NCBI GenBank assembly: GCA_009993045.1 | Contig: JAACUG010000068.1 | Location: 1-57,579 of the forward strand | DNA from: Cyanobacteria bacterium CG_2015-22_32_23 | Lineage (GTDB): Bacteria; Cyanobacteriota; Cyanobacteriia; Cyanobacteriales; Cyanobacteriaceae | Direction: 5' to 3' | Length of the DNA stretch: 57,579 nucleotides | In this document: one piece after another, positions 44,197-53,196 of the stretch | How the letters are laid out: the number at the start of each line of letters is the position of its first letter | Position numbering within the stretch: position 1 is the stretch's first letter | Position numbers and translations under genes: made by a program | Notes under the pieces: model-generated | Database searches by the model: none | What the model was told of the DNA's origin: nothing | The model's input: the letters and a program-made list of their open reading frames with translations, nothing else

Positions 44197-46326
44197 ATGA
44201 ATATTAATAATAATTCAATTAGACACATATTATCATTAGAATCAGGTCCATGGAAAAAAACTTTTTTTCTCGACAAAAATATTTATTCCATTGGGAGAAA
44301 TTCTAGTAATTCCTTAGCTATTCATCACCGAGTTATTTCTCGAAATCATGCTAGTTTAATTAAAGTAACTTATGGTAATTTTAACCATGAATTTCAATGT
44401 CAAAGTATTTTTTGGATTATTGACGGAGATTTAAAAGGAAATAAAAGTACTAATGGTATTTATGTTAACGGAAAACAATGTAATTTTCATCAGTTGCAAC
44501 CCGGGGATTTAATTTTTTTAGGCGGCATAGAAGTTAAGGCTAAATATGATATTGTTGATTTGCAAACTAGAACTTTTTTTAGTCTTTCTTCTGAGTCTAA
44601 AAATTCTCTTATTAACTTTGAAAATCTTGATAATAAACAGTCTTTAGCCATAATCAAAGATGAAGATGTTAAACTTTTTGAATTAATGGGTGAAGGGGTT
44701 TTAATTATTGATATAAAAACTAGACAAATTTTAAATGCTAATTCTAAGTATTGTCAATTAGTTAATTATTCTTTTGAGGAGATAACTACTTTAAGTATTG
44801 ATGATTTATTTGTTGTAGAAAAAAGTATTTTTGATCATGATTTAGATATATTAGAAAATTATAATATTTCTACCATGAGAGAATCAATAAATAAAAGAAA
44901 AGATAAGAGTTTCGTTAATGTTTTACTTAATTATACCCCGATAAACTTTCAAAATAGAAAATGTATTTTAGTCACGATACAAGATATTAATGAATTAAAA
45001 AAAGTAGAAGAAGTTATCCGTTATCAAACTACCCATGATTCTCTTACTAACTTACCCAATAAAAAATTATTTAGAGAACAATTATTATTATCTTTAGGTC
45101 ATAATTTAATTAAACAAGAAAACTTAGCTATCATTAAATTACGATTTAACAACTGGGAAAATATTAGTTATAAATTTAATATTGAGAAAGAAAATAAACT
45201 CATTCAAATGCTTATTGAAGTGATTAGAAAAACTCTTTTTGCAGGAGATTCTCTAGGCAAATGGTCAGATAATGAGTATATTATTATGGTAGAAGAAACT
45301 AAAAATAATAATAGGGTAAATGATGTTATTCAAAATATATTATTAAATATCAATAAACCGTTAATTATGGATGATCAATGTATCCTTATTACTGCTAATT
45401 TTGGTATTAGTGTCCATCCTCAAGATGGCGATAATATTAGAGGTTTATTAAATAAAGCTACGATGGCTTTAACCAAAAGTTATGATAAATCCTTTAATAC
45501 TTATCAATATTATAGTAGGGAAATATCTTCTCAACTTATGGATAAAAAATATGATTTTCAAACTTTAATTTTTAAAGCTATTACTGAAGAAAAATTTATA
45601 GTAAAATATAATCCTATTATTAATGTTAAAACTAATCAAATATCTGGTTTTAATAGTAAATTATTTTCCGAAGAAATAGACTTAACTGAAAATGAGATTA
45701 TAACCCTAGCTTCAGAAATAGGTTATACCGATAATTTAATCCGATTATGGTTAGAAAAAATTTCCCAAGATATTAGTTTTTTTCAAGAAAATAGTTTGCC
45801 TGTCAATAAAGTTAGTCTAAAAATATTACTATCTTCTCTAAGTAATATTGATACGGTAAATTTACTCATCGAAATAATAACAAATCCTGAAAAAAATCTA
45901 GTTAATATTGAGTTAGAAATTATTATAGATAATTATTTATTTGATATAAAAATAGTTGAAGAAAATTTGAATAAACTTATCAATATTTCTGTAGCTTTAA
46001 GTTTATCTAATCTTGATATTAATAATTTAATAACTTTAAGTCATCAAAAAGTAAAATTTACTACTATCAAAATATCAGCATTTATGATTAATGAGTTAGA
46101 AAATAATTCTAAAAATTTATCTTTAATAGCTAGTATTATTAACTTGGCAAAATCTTGTAAATTAAACTTAATCGCCGAAGGAATAACTACAGAAAAACAA
46201 AAAGATATTCTCCTAGATTTAGATTGCCAAGAAATGGAAGGAATTTTCTTTACTCCTCCACTATTACCTGAAAATATTAAAGATTTTTTAGAAAGTAATT
46301 CTCTATCTTTTATGTCAGTTATTTGA
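44197..46326 (+). CDS. FHA-PAS-GGDEF-EAL protein with degenerate catalytic motifs
   Basis: The 709-residue soluble protein has an FHA phosphothreonine-binding domain (about 20-115; SIGRNSSNS, ISRNHASL, STNGIYVNG), a PAS domain (about 160-270) and a GGDEF domain starting at TTHDSLTNLPNKKLF. The active-site GGDEF is replaced by SDNEY near 357-361. A C-terminal EAL domain follows, with GFNSKL in place of EAL at 484-489 and few metal ligands. It probably does not make or cleave c-di-GMP but may bind it, joining Ser/Thr phosphorylation and second-messenger signalling. That role is inference. Confidence 0.88.
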   Translation: MNINNNSIRHILSLESGPWKKTFFLDKNIYSIGRNSSNSLAIHHRVISRNHASLIKVTYGNFNHEFQCQSIFWIIDGDLKGNKSTNGIYVNGKQCNFHQLQPGDLIFLGGIEVKAKYDIVDLQTRTFFSLSSESKNSLINFENLDNKQSLAIIKDEDVKLFELMGEGVLIIDIKTRQILNANSKYCQLVNYSFEEITTLSIDDLFVVEKSIFDHDLDILENYNISTMRESINKRKDKSFVNVLLNYTPINFQNRKCILVTIQDINELKKVEEVIRYQTTHDSLTNLPNKKLFREQLLLSLGHNLIKQENLAIIKLRFNNWENISYKFNIEKENKLIQMLIEVIRKTLFAGDSLGKWSDNEYIIMVEETKNNNRVNDVIQNILLNINKPLIMDDQCILITANFGISVHPQDGDNIRGLLNKATMALTKSYDKSFNTYQYYSREISSQLMDKKYDFQTLIFKAITEEKFIVKYNPIINVKTNQISGFNSKLFSEEIDLTENEIITLASEIGYTDNLIRLWLEKISQDISFFQENSLPVNKVSLKILLSSLSNIDTVNLLIEIITNPEKNLVNIELEIIIDNYLFDIKIVEENLNKLINISVALSLSNLDINNLITLSHQKVKFTTIKISAFMINELENNSKNLSLIASIINLAKSCKLNLIAEGITTEKQKDILLDLDCQEMEGIFFTPPLLPENIKDFLESNSLSFMSVI

Positions 46327-46554
46327 TGAATACTCTATTAATATATTGCCTATTTTGAAGTAAAAATTAAATTTAAAGTAAATTTATACTCTAAACTCTC
46401 TTTTCTCTCAAAGTCGAATCAAAGTAATTTTTTTTGCGTATTCACTAACTCAAAGTTTTTATGTCATTAACTGTGCCAACTTTCTCATATTGTTTTAAAA
46501 TAAGATTAACTTTTGTTACAAATATTAAAATATATCTCAGAATTTAACTTCCTA

Positions 46555-47265
46555 ATGCGTTTTTTTAAACCTCATCAACCAATTTTACAAACAAAGCAAT
46601 TATCCCTCAATCCACAACAATTAACCTTAATGAAATGTTTAATAATCAAGCCTTTAAAAACAATACATTTATGTGGAATTTATACTTGTATTGATCAAGC
46701 AATGATTATTTGGGGTGTCGTTGCCGCTATAATTTTTATGACTGCTCAATTTTCTCCTTTTAATTGGGTACATCAAGCTACTTTTTGGTCTATTATTACT
46801 TTAATCGGTGTTATCCTCATGACTGTTTTAACTTATTCTTGGACTGTACTTGAAAAAATTTCTTGGTTACTATATACTTGGATAATTTTAATGGTTGTAG
46901 GTATTATTATTACTGATTGTGCGATCGCCTATAATTGGAGTTTTATTGTTTCTCATTTATGCGCTTTGTGGTTAATATTAAGTGGCATCGGCTATGGTTT
47001 TACTGGTTGGGGAATGAGATCAAGAGCGTTTTTTATTTCTAGTATAATTCATTTAAGTGCAATATTCATTTTACCCTATTTTATTTCTTGGCAATTTTTC
47101 ATAACAGGAATAGTGATGATGAGTAATTTATTTATCTTTTCTGAGGTACAATGGGATATGTTATTACCCAGAGAATTAAGAGAATACTCTGAGAAAAATT
47201 TTCATAAAAAAAATCAATCTTCTTCCTATTTTATCGAAAAAAATCCTCTAATTATTCACTTTTAA
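46555..47265 (+). CDS. Conserved membrane protein
   Basis: The ATG at 46555 gives 236 residues with about six membrane helices between residues 45 and 205. A soluble N-terminal segment (RFFKPHQPILQTKQLSLNPQ) and a polar C-terminus flank them. HIP1 sequence lies within the gene. The family is common in cyanobacteria, but I cannot assign a function. A TTG at 46513 is an alternative start. Confidence 0.75.
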   Translation: MRFFKPHQPILQTKQLSLNPQQLTLMKCLIIKPLKTIHLCGIYTCIDQAMIIWGVVAAIIFMTAQFSPFNWVHQATFWSIITLIGVILMTVLTYSWTVLEKISWLLYTWIILMVVGIIITDCAIAYNWSFIVSHLCALWLILSGIGYGFTGWGMRSRAFFISSIIHLSAIFILPYFISWQFFITGIVMMSNLFIFSEVQWDMLLPRELREYSEKNFHKKNQSSSYFIEKNPLIIHF

Positions 47266-47388
47266 TATAGGTAAATAACAAGTTATAAAAAGATAAATAG
47301 AAGTTAATAAATTTTTAGGTAACTCATTTTATTCAGTAAAATAATAATAAATATCCTAGAGGATCTTATCTTATTTTAACACATTATC

Positions 47389-47721
47389 ATGAAATATATA
47401 TCTCTTAATAAATTACCTATTAAATCTGTTTCTCATAATGTAAATATCAAAAAAAAAACTATTTTAAAGAAAGGAAATATTCCCCACTTAACTAATTTTT
47501 CTCAAGCAGTTTTTACTTCTGGACAAATTGCAAATATTCACAGTCATAATGATATGTGGGAAGTATTTTTTGTACAGTCTGGAAGTGGTATTATCAAAGT
47601 TAATGGCAGTGAATATTTATTAGTAAAAGATGTTTGTGTCATGGTTGAACCAAAAGAGAGTCATGAAATTATCAACAATGGCAAAGATGATTTAATAATT
47701 AACTATTTCGGCATTATTTAA
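47389..47721 (+). CDS. Cupin-domain protein
   Basis: The 110-residue product has the two cupin motifs: HSHNDMWEVFFVQSG (metal-binding His, His, Glu) and a second with PKESHEIIN (His). It is a single-domain metal-binding beta-barrel of unknown substrate. It is 36 bp upstream of queE on the same strand with a good ribosome binding site between, so co-transcription is likely. Confidence 0.85.
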   Translation: MKYISLNKLPIKSVSHNVNIKKKTILKKGNIPHLTNFSQAVFTSGQIANIHSHNDMWEVFFVQSGSGIIKVNGSEYLLVKDVCVMVEPKESHEIINNGKDDLIINYFGII

Positions 47722-47757
47722 CTAGAAAATTATATATATATAAAGGAGTTATTATAA

Positions 47758-48396
47758 ATGTTATTAGAACAAAATAAAAGTGATTATTTATTAGATTTAG
47801 AATATAAATACCCCATAGTGGAGATGTTTCACTCTATCCAAGGAGAAGGTTTTTGGAGTGGTGAAAATGCTTTTTTTATTCGTTTAGCAGGATGTGATGT
47901 TTTTTGTCCTTGGTGTGATCAAAAAGAAACTTGGACGATGAAAAAATATCCGTTATTAACTTTAGCAAATATTAAAAATAATTTAATAAATATTGATACT
48001 AAACATATAATTATTACTGGAGGAGAACCTTTATTACATGATTTATTTCCTCTTACTAAAATGCTAAAAAATTTAGGTTATAAAACTCATATAGAAACAT
48101 CAGGATCTCATCCCTTTTCAGGAGAATTTGATTGGGTAACTTTTTCCCCTAAACCTTATAAATTACCCAAGGAAAATATTTATAATTACGTCAGTGAATT
48201 AAAAGTAGTGATTAATGATGAAAAAGACTTCATTTTCGCTGAATCTGAAGCAGAAAAACTTTCCCATAATATCCCTAAATATTTACAACCTCAATGGGAA
48301 AATTCTGCTAGTCAACAATTAATTTTTAACTATATTCTTCATCATCCTCAATGGCGTTTAAGTTTGCAAACTCATAAATTTATACAAGTCAGATAA
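47758..48396 (+). CDS. queE: 7-carboxy-7-deazaguanine synthase
   Basis: QueE is a radical SAM enzyme that forms the 7-deazaguanine core of queuosine from carboxy-tetrahydropterin. The 212-residue product has FHSIQGEGFWSG, the cluster motif CDVFCPWC (CxxxCxxC), and the SAM-binding IITGGEPLL. AAAGGAG at 47741-47747 precedes the ATG. Its C-terminal substrate region (CLPQ-like sequence) is short, normal for the cyanobacterial form. queC and queD are not adjacent. Confidence 0.93.
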   Translation: MLLEQNKSDYLLDLEYKYPIVEMFHSIQGEGFWSGENAFFIRLAGCDVFCPWCDQKETWTMKKYPLLTLANIKNNLINIDTKHIIITGGEPLLHDLFPLTKMLKNLGYKTHIETSGSHPFSGEFDWVTFSPKPYKLPKENIYNYVSELKVVINDEKDFIFAESEAEKLSHNIPKYLQPQWENSASQQLIFNYILHHPQWRLSLQTHKFIQVR

Positions 48397-48403
48397 TTAG
48401 TGA

Positions 48404-49219
48404 TTAGGGGTTCAAATTATTACTTAAATCAATCCATTGTGATAAACTTAAATTTTCTGCTCGTGCTTGATCATTTATATTTAACTTAGTTAATATATCA
48501 GTTAATTTATCTTGATCAATTATTGATTTTAAGTTATTTTTTAACATTTTTCTCCGACTACTAAAACCAACTTTAATTAAAGCATCTAAAAATTTTGGAT
48601 TATCTGCTTTTTCTTTTAGTATTTTAGGAGTTATTTTAACAACTACAGAATCAACTTTTGGACGAGGATAAAAGTCTCTAGCAGGTACATCACAAACAAG
48701 TTCACAATCTGCTAAATACTGTACTTTAACCGATAATGCCCCATATACTTTATTATTGGGGTTAGCCACAAGACGATAACCAACTTCTTTTTGTACTAAT
48801 AAAACAATGGATTCTAAAGGCTTTTCTACAGGATTACTAATAGTACCTAATAATTTTTCAATAATAGGACCTGTGATATTATAAGGTATATTTGCTATAA
48901 CTTTATTATGGTTTTGAAAAGCGGGAAAATTTGTTAATATATCAGTTAAATTTAGTTGTAAAAAATCTCCTTCAATTAAAAGAAAATTGTCTATTTTACC
49001 ATACTTAAATACCAGTTTTTTACATAAATCTCTATCTATTTCCACCGCTAATAACTTATCAACATAGGGATAAATTCTTTCTGTTAAAACCCCTAATCCC
49101 GGTCCTATTTCTAAGATACGATCTGTTTTTTTTAGTTCTCCTGCTATAATAATTTGATTAAGTGCATTTTCACTTTTTAACCAATGTTGTCCGAATTGTT
49201 TACGAGGTCTAATTGCCAT
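48404..49219 (-). CDS. rsmA: 16S rRNA dimethyladenosine transferase
   Basis: RsmA (KsgA) dimethylates A1518 and A1519 of 16S rRNA late in 30S assembly. The 271-residue product starts MAIRPRKQFGQHWLKS, has SAM motifs EIGPGLGVLTE and AVEIDRDLC, and the catalytic VIANIPYNITGP (NxPY). Length is standard. It converges on queE with only 7 bp between stop codons. Confidence 0.97.
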   Translation of the reverse strand: MAIRPRKQFGQHWLKSENALNQIIIAGELKKTDRILEIGPGLGVLTERIYPYVDKLLAVEIDRDLCKKLVFKYGKIDNFLLIEGDFLQLNLTDILTNFPAFQNHNKVIANIPYNITGPIIEKLLGTISNPVEKPLESIVLLVQKEVGYRLVANPNNKVYGALSVKVQYLADCELVCDVPARDFYPRPKVDSVVVKITPKILKEKADNPKFLDALIKVGFSSRRKMLKNNLKSIIDQDKLTDILTKLNINDQARAENLSLSQWIDLSNNLNP

Positions 49220-49446
49220 ATTTATTTGAATAGTTTATCATCAAAATTAGTGTAAATCTAGTCTTTAAATTCTGACAGATATTCAATAATATTGATAGTT
49301 AGTAAAAATAATAATACTCTTCTTTTTCTTAAGATTAATATAATTTTGACAACTATTTTTTGTTTTTAAATATTCAGAAAAATAGATTTTTTGTGTCCTA
49401 ATGCTGATATAATGATTTAAAACCAAATTTTAGTCAATATCCGCCC

Positions 49447-50097
49447 ATGTCTATTAATCCTTCCATTCCCTTAAGTCAATCAATTCCTGTGGAAAAAATT
49501 AATTATAATGAGCAAGGATTAGTACCAGCAATTACTCAAGACTATCTTGATGGTACAGTTTTGATGATGGCATGGATGAATAAAGAATCATTACAAAAAA
49601 CTTTAGATACTGGGGAAGCATGGTATTGGAGTCGCTCTCGTCAAGAATTATGGCACAAAGGCGCAACTTCTGGACATCTTCAAAAAGTAAAAACTATTCG
49701 CTATGATTGTGATAGTGATGCACTTTTATTGACTATTGAACAAATCGGCGATATAGCTTGTCATACTGGAGAAAGAAGTTGCTTTCATCAAATAGATCAT
49801 TCTAAGTCATCCCCCCCCGCCGATACTTTGTCAGAATTATTTAAGTTAATTTGCGATCGCAAAAAGCATCCCGTAGAAAATTCTTATACTTGTAAACTAT
49901 ACGAAGGCGGAGACAATAAAATTCTCAAAAAAATTGGGGAAGAAGCCGCAGAAGTGGTAATGGCTTGTAAAGACAATAAACCCGAAGACATTGCAGGAGA
50001 AGTTGCAGATTTATTTTATCATTCCTTAGTGGCTTTAGCCTATCACGATGTTAATTTAAGAGATGTTTATAAAAAGTTAGAGGAAAGAAGACGCTAA
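49447..50097 (+). CDS. hisIE: Bifunctional histidine biosynthesis protein HisIE
   Basis: The N-terminal domain (about 1-120) is phosphoribosyl-AMP cyclohydrolase, with [11 protein letters not shown] and the zinc-binding [10 protein letters not shown]. The C-terminal domain (about 130-216) is phosphoribosyl-ATP pyrophosphatase, with [13 protein letters not shown]. The enzyme performs steps 2 and 3 of histidine synthesis. A run of eight C occurs at 49811-49818 in the interdomain linker (SSPPADTL), where a slipped base would separate the two activities. Other his genes are not nearby. Confidence 0.96.
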   Translation: MSINPSIPLSQSIPVEKINYNEQGLVPAITQDYLDGTVLMMAWMNKESLQKTLDTGEAWYWSRSRQELWHKGATSGHLQKVKTIRYDCDSDALLLTIEQIGDIACHTGERSCFHQIDHSKSSPPADTLSELFKLICDRKKHPVENSYTCKLYEGGDNKILKKIGEEAAEVVMACKDNKPEDIAGEVADLFYHSLVALAYHDVNLRDVYKKLEERRR

Positions 50098-50200
50098 TAA
50101 GGTTCTATATTAAAGATTCATTCTTGCTCACAATTTGGTCATTTTATGCTTAAATTTCTCTAAATATATACAATTAATTTTACCTGAGTAATTATTCCTT

Positions 50201-50217
50201 GGTGGGCATTGCCCACC
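50201..50217. repeat. Recurring palindrome GGTGGGC-ATT-GCCCACC
   Basis: A perfect 7-bp stem with 3-base loop, the same family as at 15100 and 51769. Here it lies in the convergent gap between hisIE and hemE and may act as a bidirectional terminator, though neither side has a long T-run. Confidence 0.75.
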
Positions 50218-50248
50218 CTATTGACGTACTTTACTTATCCACTATTAG

Positions 50249-51286
50249 TTAATATCTAATTTGTTGCGCAGTTTCAAAAAATACTCTCACACTTTCTTCT
50301 GATGTCCCGACTAATACTCCATGACCAAGATTCATAATGTGTCCACTTTTACCCGCTTTTTTAACAGTATCATGAACTCTTTGTTTAATAAATTCTGGTG
50401 AGCCAAATAATACACCCGGATCGATATTACCTTGAACTTTCGTTTGTTGTCCAAGTCTTTGTCTAGCTTCTGCCATATCCACAGTCCAATCAACGCTAAT
50501 AATATCAACCCCTGATTGTCCCATTCTTTCCAAAATTCCTGCACTACCGCTAATGTAAAGAATTAAAGGCGTATCTGGATGAGTTGCTTTAACTTGTTCT
50601 ACTACTCTTTTTTGATAGGGTAATGCAAAAGTTTCATAGTCTTGAGGACTTAATTCCCCTGCCCAAGAATCAAATAATTGTACTACTTGAGCCCCACAAT
50701 CAATTTGGTGACGTACATAAACGGCAATGGCATCGGCAATTTTACTTAATAATTTATGAAGAATATCAGGGCGAGAAAAAGCCATACTTTTAATCACAGC
50801 ATAATTTTTAGAACTTTTCCCTTCAATGGCATAAGCGGCTAAAGTCCAAGGCGCACCCACAAAACCTAAAACAGTAGATTTATTTCCGACTTCCTGCCGT
50901 AAAGTACCCAAAATAGTTTTAATAAAAGGTAAAGATTCTTCAGGGTTTAAAGGATGTAATTTTTCAACTTGTTCTAAAGTACGAATAGGAGGATCAATAA
51001 TAGGACCTTTACTTTCAATAATGTCAAAAGGAATACCGATCCCAGGTAATGGAGTTAAAATATCAGAAAACATAATTACCCCGTCTGGTTGAAATGCACG
51101 CCAAGGCTGTAAAGAAATTTCAATGGCTAAATCAGCATTTTCAGATCTTTCTCTAAATCCAGGGTATTTATCTCTTAAATCACGATAAACTTTTAAATAT
51201 CTACCCGCTTGACGCATCATCCATACAGGAGGACGATCTAATATTTCACCTCGGGCAACCCTTAATAAACAAGGTAATTCGCTCAT
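50249..51286 (-). CDS. hemE: Uroporphyrinogen decarboxylase
   Basis: HemE converts uroporphyrinogen III to coproporphyrinogen III on the way to heme, chlorophyll and bilins. The 345-residue TIM barrel has [33 protein letters not shown] and the Asp-containing FSDILTP loop, plus [12 protein letters not shown] and [10 protein letters not shown]. Length is typical. It is a single gene, convergent with hisIE. Confidence 0.97.
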   Translation of the reverse strand: MSELPCLLRVARGEILDRPPVWMMRQAGRYLKVYRDLRDKYPGFRERSENADLAIEISLQPWRAFQPDGVIMFSDILTPLPGIGIPFDIIESKGPIIDPPIRTLEQVEKLHPLNPEESLPFIKTILGTLRQEVGNKSTVLGFVGAPWTLAAYAIEGKSSKNYAVIKSMAFSRPDILHKLLSKIADAIAVYVRHQIDCGAQVVQLFDSWAGELSPQDYETFALPYQKRVVEQVKATHPDTPLILYISGSAGILERMGQSGVDIISVDWTVDMAEARQRLGQQTKVQGNIDPGVLFGSPEFIKQRVHDTVKKAGKSGHIMNLGHGVLVGTSEESVRVFFETAQQIRY

Positions 51287-51560
51287 TATAATTTTTTATT
51301 TTAAATTTAAGTGCATTTCATAGCTTATCACCACACTTATGCACTAACCAAAAAATGTAACGATGTGTGAACAAATTAGTTGGATTGGCAATAATTTTAA
51401 GTACTATTTCGTGATTACTACCTGAGCTTGAGAAAATTAAACCCCCTACTTGATACTTGAAAGTAGATAACATACGCTAAAAATTCATCATAAAATTAGT
51501 TTTGAGAGTTTCTCTTTACGATAAAATATAAATACATTAAATCATCGGAGTATATAAAAA

Positions 51561-51677
51561 ATGTTGACATTAAAAATTGTTGTAAATGTTGTTGTAGCGT
51601 CTTTTATCTTAGTATTTATTTTCGGTTTCTTATCTGGAGATCCTGCTCGTAACCCCGGAAGTAAAGACTTAGAATAA
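51561..51677 (+). CDS. psbI: Photosystem II reaction-centre protein PsbI
   Basis: A 38-codon gene encoding [20 protein letters not shown] then [18 protein letters not shown]. The single helix and the FGFL(S)xDPxRNPGxKDLE tail are diagnostic of PsbI, which sits beside D1 in the PSII core. GGAG at 51547-51550 is suitably placed. It is a stand-alone gene divergent from hemE. Confidence 0.97.
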   Translation: MLTLKIVVNVVVASFILVFIFGFLSGDPARNPGSKDLE

Positions 51678-51768
51678 TTTTTAGGAATTTTACTGATCAT
51701 TTACCATTAACTTTAGTTATACTACTCTAGTTAATCTTTTTCTTAAGATTTTTCAAAATTCATCAATT

Positions 51769-51783
51769 GTGGGCAATGCCCAC
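51769..51783 (+). terminator. Palindromic terminator after psbI
   Basis: GTGGGC-AAT-GCCCAC followed by CCTAC and a T-run is a third copy of the palindrome seen at 15100 and 50201. It lies 91 bases after the psbI stop. Confidence 0.6.
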
Positions 51784-51822
51784 CCTACTTTTTGATAATT
51801 AATTGAAATATTAGATCTTTTT

Positions 51823-52356
51823 TTACTTAATTAATTCTACTGCGTCTCTACCGTCAAAAGATTCTATATAAACCTTAACTTGCTCTTCTTTAGCTGTGGG
51901 TAATAATTTTCCTGTAAAATCAGGATGGATCGGTAATTGTCGATGACCTCGATCTACTAATACTACTAATTTGATAATTTCTGGCCTTCCATATTCCGTA
52001 ACCGCATTTAAAGCAGCTCTAATGGTTCTACCTTTATAGATTACATCATCTACTAAAACAACAGTTTTACCCGTTAAATCAAAAGGTATTTCTGTCCGTT
52101 CTGGTGTTCTAGTTTTAATTTTATCTAAATCATCTCGATAAAAGGTAATATCAATGGCCCCTACAGGCACTTTAACTTGTTCAATCACTTCAATTTGAGT
52201 AGCAATCATATTCGCTAAAGGCACACCTCTAGTATAAATTCCTAGTAAAACCACTTGAGATAAATCCGAGGCTTCTTCGACAATTTGAGATGCTAAACGA
52301 GTTAAAGTACGGCGAATTTCCTCAGCCGAAAGTATTTCAATAATTTGACTAGCCAT
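51823..52356 (-). CDS. pyrR: PyrR: pyrimidine regulator / uracil phosphoribosyltransferase
   Basis: The ATG at 52356 gives 177 residues. The PRPP-binding loop is [18 protein letters not shown], and [10 protein letters not shown] is the N-terminal family signature. In Gram-positive bacteria PyrR binds pyr mRNA to attenuate transcription and has weak UPRTase activity. In cyanobacteria the RNA target is less clear. No pyr genes are adjacent, so a remote regulatory or salvage role is likely. Confidence 0.93.
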   Translation of the reverse strand: MASQIIEILSAEEIRRTLTRLASQIVEEASDLSQVVLLGIYTRGVPLANMIATQIEVIEQVKVPVGAIDITFYRDDLDKIKTRTPERTEIPFDLTGKTVVLVDDVIYKGRTIRAALNAVTEYGRPEIIKLVVLVDRGHRQLPIHPDFTGKLLPTAKEEQVKVYIESFDGRDAVELIK

Positions 52357-52438
52357 GATTTTTAACCTCAAAAAATAGTTAGAAAGGAATTTAGAATTTA
52401 TGATAGTTGACTTTTATTCTTCATTCCTGATTCTTTGA

Positions 52439-53167
52439 TTATTTCACCGCCACTATAACAACGGTAATGTTGTCAGATCCCCCTCCATCTTTAGCATTTT
52501 GTACCAATAAACTGGCTGCTTCTTCTAAGTTTTCTGTTTCCCCTAAAGATTTACTAATCAGATCTGGTGCTACTTCTTCGGTTAAACCATCACTACACAA
52601 TAAAAAGCGATCGCCGGGTAAAATTTCTGGTATTTGTTGAATATCAATACCTTCGTATAAATCTCTTCTGCCTAAACATTGAGATAAAACGTGTCGCCAA
52701 GGGTGATGTTTAGCATCTTCAACGGTAATTTCTCCCGCACGAATTGCTTGAGAGATCCATGTATGATCTAAGGTTATTTGTTCTAATTTTTCTCCGTGCA
52801 GATGATAAAGTCGAGAATCTCCCACATGAGCTCGCCAAGTTTCCCCATTTCTAAACATGATCATGACTAATGTTGTACCCATATCCGCCCTAGCAGGATG
52901 GTTACTTTGATCTTCTAAAATACCTTCATTAGCTTGATAAACAGCTTTCTCTAGTAAATCATAAGAGTCCACGGGAGCATCCCAATTAGCTTCTAAATAC
53001 TCTTTAATTACATCTGTGGCAATTTTACTGGCTTCTTCTCCTCCAGCGTGTCCACCCATACCATCGGCTAAAATAAAAAATCTACCTTCAGGATCAATGT
53101 AATGATTATCTTGATTATAAGGTCTAACTAATCCGGGATCGGTTAAACCAGCAAATGCACATTTCAT
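52439..53167 (-). CDS. PP2C-type serine/threonine phosphatase (Stp1/PphA-like)
   Basis: The 242-residue product has GLVRPYNQDNHY, LADGMGGHAGGEEAS, and GGSDNITVVIV, which provide the Asp residues for the metal centre of PPM phosphatases. It lacks extra domains. Relatives include Stp1 and the PII phosphatase PphA, so PII or a Ser/Thr kinase substrate is possible. It is encoded 29 bp after the ABC1-type kinase gene on the same strand, which makes co-transcription likely. Confidence 0.93.
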   Translation of the reverse strand: MKCAFAGLTDPGLVRPYNQDNHYIDPEGRFFILADGMGGHAGGEEASKIATDVIKEYLEANWDAPVDSYDLLEKAVYQANEGILEDQSNHPARADMGTTLVMIMFRNGETWRAHVGDSRLYHLHGEKLEQITLDHTWISQAIRAGEITVEDAKHHPWRHVLSQCLGRRDLYEGIDIQQIPEILPGDRFLLCSDGLTEEVAPDLISKSLGETENLEEAASLLVQNAKDGGGSDNITVVIVAVK

Positions 53168-53196
53168 AAAGTTAATCTGATTATTATTGTAATAAA

